Part shown: piece after piece, positions 62,487 through 64,000 of the stretch
How positions within the stretch are numbered: the stretch's first letter is position 1
Layout: every line of letters begins with the position of its first letter
Assembly (NCBI RefSeq): GCF_003751225.1
Contig: NZ_RJKE01000001.1
Span: forward strand, 7,750,001 to 7,814,000
DNA from: Actinocorallia herbida
GTDB taxonomy: Bacteria > Actinomycetota > Actinomycetes > Streptosporangiales > Streptosporangiaceae
Length of the DNA stretch: 64,000 nt
Reading direction: 5' to 3'
Notes under the pieces: model-generated
Told to the model about the DNA's origin: nothing
Database searches by the model: none
Seen by the model: only the letters and a program-made list of their open reading frames with translations
Translations under genes and position numbers: made by a program

Positions 62487-64000
62487 TCAGCGCAGGACGC
62501 CGTCGACCGTCACCCGGTAGTCGGCGTAGGTCTTCAGCTCCGCGGCCACCGGGCGCAGCACGAGTTCGTCGGCGATCGACGCGAGGGTCTCGCGCATGCC
62601 CGCCTCGATCCGCTCGCCGTGCCGCGCGGCCGACAGGGCCACGACGTTCCGGCAGGCCGCCGCGGTGAGCGCGCCCATCCCGAGCATGCACCCGGTGAGC
62701 ACCAGCACCCACGGCAGGATCGACAGGTCGCCGATCAGCGCGCTGGGCGCCTCGGCGATGTCGAACCCGCCGTACAGGAGGAGCAGGAGGCTCCACACCA
62801 GGCCGAGCGCGGTCCCGCCGACCAGCACGCGCTGCCAGATCTTGACCAGGGACCACCAGCGCGGCACCTGGTTGAAGCCGGGGACCGTGGCGCGCAGCGC
62901 CGAGCCCAGCTCGTCGGGGAGGCGTCCGGCGTGGGTGCGCGCGGCGGCCCGCACCGACAGGCGCCAAGGGCCGGGCAGGTCCTCGGTGACGCCGTCGGTG
63001 ACGCCGTGCAGGGCGCTGTCCACGCCGCCCTGCTGGGCGCCGAGCGGCCCGGTGAAGGAGTCGCGCAGTTCCTCGCGCAGCTCCGACAGCCGCATCATGC
63101 GCAGCGGGTCGCGACGGAACCGCCTCACCCAGCGCGCGAACGGCCAGCCGACGTAGTCGGCGGCGCGCAGCTCGAAGGCGCTCTGCATGGCCTCGGCGAC
63201 GGCGGGCACACCGGCCGCGACCGTCAGGGCGTCGATGAGCGCCTCGGCGTGCGGGGCGTCCACCTCGGCGGGCACCTCGCCCGCGTCGGCGGGTCCGGCG
63301 AACCGCTCGAACCGCTCGATCAGCCGGTCGATGTCGGCGCCCAGCCGCTCCGCGCGGGCGCTCTGCCCGGCGACGGTCTCGGCGAGGATCTCGCGCAGCT
63401 CGTCCACCCCACCGCGCGCGACGGCCGAGGTGGTGATGATCCGCGGGTCGCTCAGCCCCTCGGCCTCCAGGAGGCGCCGCAGGTCGGTGACGCAGTCCTT
63501 GACCTCGGCCGGGCCGAGCCTGTCGACCTGGTTGAGCACGATCAGGGTGACGGCGGCGTGCCGGGCGAACGGGATGATGTAGTCGTGGTGCAGGGACGCG
63601 TCGGCGTACTTCTGCGGGTCCACGACCCAGATCAGCAGGTCGGCGACGCCCGTGAAGCGGTCGACCTCGGCGCGGTGCGCGGCCTGGATCGAGTCGTGGT
63701 CGGGCAGGTCGATCAGGACCAGTCCGCGCAGCGACCCCTCGGCCCGCGATCCGGACCTGTCCAGCGCGCTGGCGCGGGCGTAGCGGAACCTCTTGTCGAT
63801 GTTCAGCCAGTCCAGCAGCGGGGCCGCGCCTTCCATGCCCCACACGCAGGCGTGCGCGAGCGACGTCATCGGACGCCGCATTCCGGTCGGCGACAGCTCA
63901 AGGCCGCATACCGCGTTGAACAAGGATGACTTGCCACTGCCGGTGCCGCCCGCGAGGGTGACGACGGTGTGGTCACCGGACAGGCGCATCCGCTCGCCCG
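62487..64000 (-). CDS. Membrane-associated dynamin-like GTPase (YfjP family), 5'-truncated
   Basis: At least 500 residues; the start lies beyond the window edge, as the frame is open through ...GERMRLSGDHT. The GTPase domain has Walker A AGGTGSGKSSLFN, the GMRRPMTS switch I region, LIDLPDHDS (G3) and NQVDRLG (G4 variant). The C-terminal 150 residues contain two helices (VLVGGTALGLVWSLLLLLYGG and LPWVLVLTGCMLGMGALTAAAC). Related actinobacterial GTPases are often encoded in pairs near ssb or ettA. Function unknown; roles in membrane or DNA processes are suggested. Confidence 0.86.
   Translation of the reverse strand, partial: GERMRLSGDHTVVTLAGGTGSGKSSLFNAVCGLELSPTGMRRPMTSLAHACVWGMEGAAPLLDWLNIDKRFRYARASALDRSGSRAEGSLRGLVLIDLPDHDSIQAAHRAEVDRFTGVADLLIWVVDPQKYADASLHHDYIIPFARHAAVTLIVLNQVDRLGPAEVKDCVTDLRRLLEAEGLSDPRIITTSAVARGGVDELREILAETVAGQSARAERLGADIDRLIERFERFAGPADAGEVPAEVDAPHAEALIDALTVAAGVPAVAEAMQSAFELRAADYVGWPFARWVRRFRRDPLRMMRLSELREELRDSFTGPLGAQQGGVDSALHGVTDGVTEDLPGPWRLSVRAAARTHAGRLPDELGSALRATVPGFNQVPRWWSLVKIWQRVLVGGTALGLVWSLLLLLYGGFDIAEAPSALIGDLSILPWVLVLTGCMLGMGALTAAACRNVVALSAARHGERIEAGMRETLASIADELVLRPVAAELKTYADYRVTVDGVLR

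Overview
The window is chromosomal DNA of a very GC-rich actinomycete. Support comes from strong G/C bias at third codon positions, many GTG/TTG starts, a mycothiol-type thioredoxin-fold protein, DUF3068 (PorA-like) proteins, an AftD-type arabinofuranosyltransferase, PucR and TPR/XRE regulators, Hanks-type kinases and group II truncated haemoglobin. The combination suggests the Streptosporangiales (an Actinomadura-like organism) rather than Streptomyces or Mycobacterium, but that placement is inference. There are no rRNAs, insertion sequences, phage genes or CRISPR arrays.

Layout. (1) 1-7,050: the end of a tig locus (trigger factor, probable clpP fragment, tRNA-Pro), a NarK nitrate transporter, a KhtTU-type cation/proton antiporter pair, a membrane protein and tRNA-Gly. 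(2) 7,052-12,343: a frameshifted pseudogene, a kinase fused to a substrate-binding domain, a DUF3068 protein and a flippase-like protein. (3) 12,307-24,246: a cell-envelope glycan island with FkbM methyltransferase, GT4, GT2, acyltransferase, a 1,423-residue AftD homologue, a second GT-C-like protein, a tiny DUF2613-like protein, PucR regulator and a second DUF3068 protein. (4) 24,252-31,245: a shortened CoA-transferase, ZIP transporter, GH20 hexosaminidase, kinase, L,D-transpeptidase and TetR regulator. (5) 31,371-38,945: pepN, a DsbA-like protein, rpiB, a CooC/MinD-like ATPase and a cbiMNQO nickel/cobalt ECF transporter with a Nur-type box. (6) 39,031-64,000: SpoIIE phosphatase, amidase, NERD protein, ilvD, zinc ribbon, HNH, S9 peptidase, GNAT, TPR regulator, MscS, glbO, aglA, a self-duplicated protein, thioesterase, ettA, diguanylate cyclase, a 1.75-kb repeat-rich gene-free stretch, an SSB paralogue and a truncated membrane GTPase.

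From memory, the backbone tig/clpP - pepN - Rv2466c-like - rpiB - HNH - glbO - aglA - thioesterase - ettA - ssb-like follows the M. tuberculosis Rv2461c-Rv2478c order, with the envelope-glycan island and the nickel locus inserted into it.

The most interesting parts are the nickel locus, where a Nur-like box precedes cbiM and a separate Zur/Fur-like box precedes a CooC-like ATPase; the 426-bp tail-to-tail coding overlap of aftD and an acyltransferase; a strongly folded candidate RNA between a kinase and an L,D-transpeptidase; a kinase-binding-protein fusion with a changed catalytic loop; and the repeat/G-quadruplex-prone region before the ssb paralogue.
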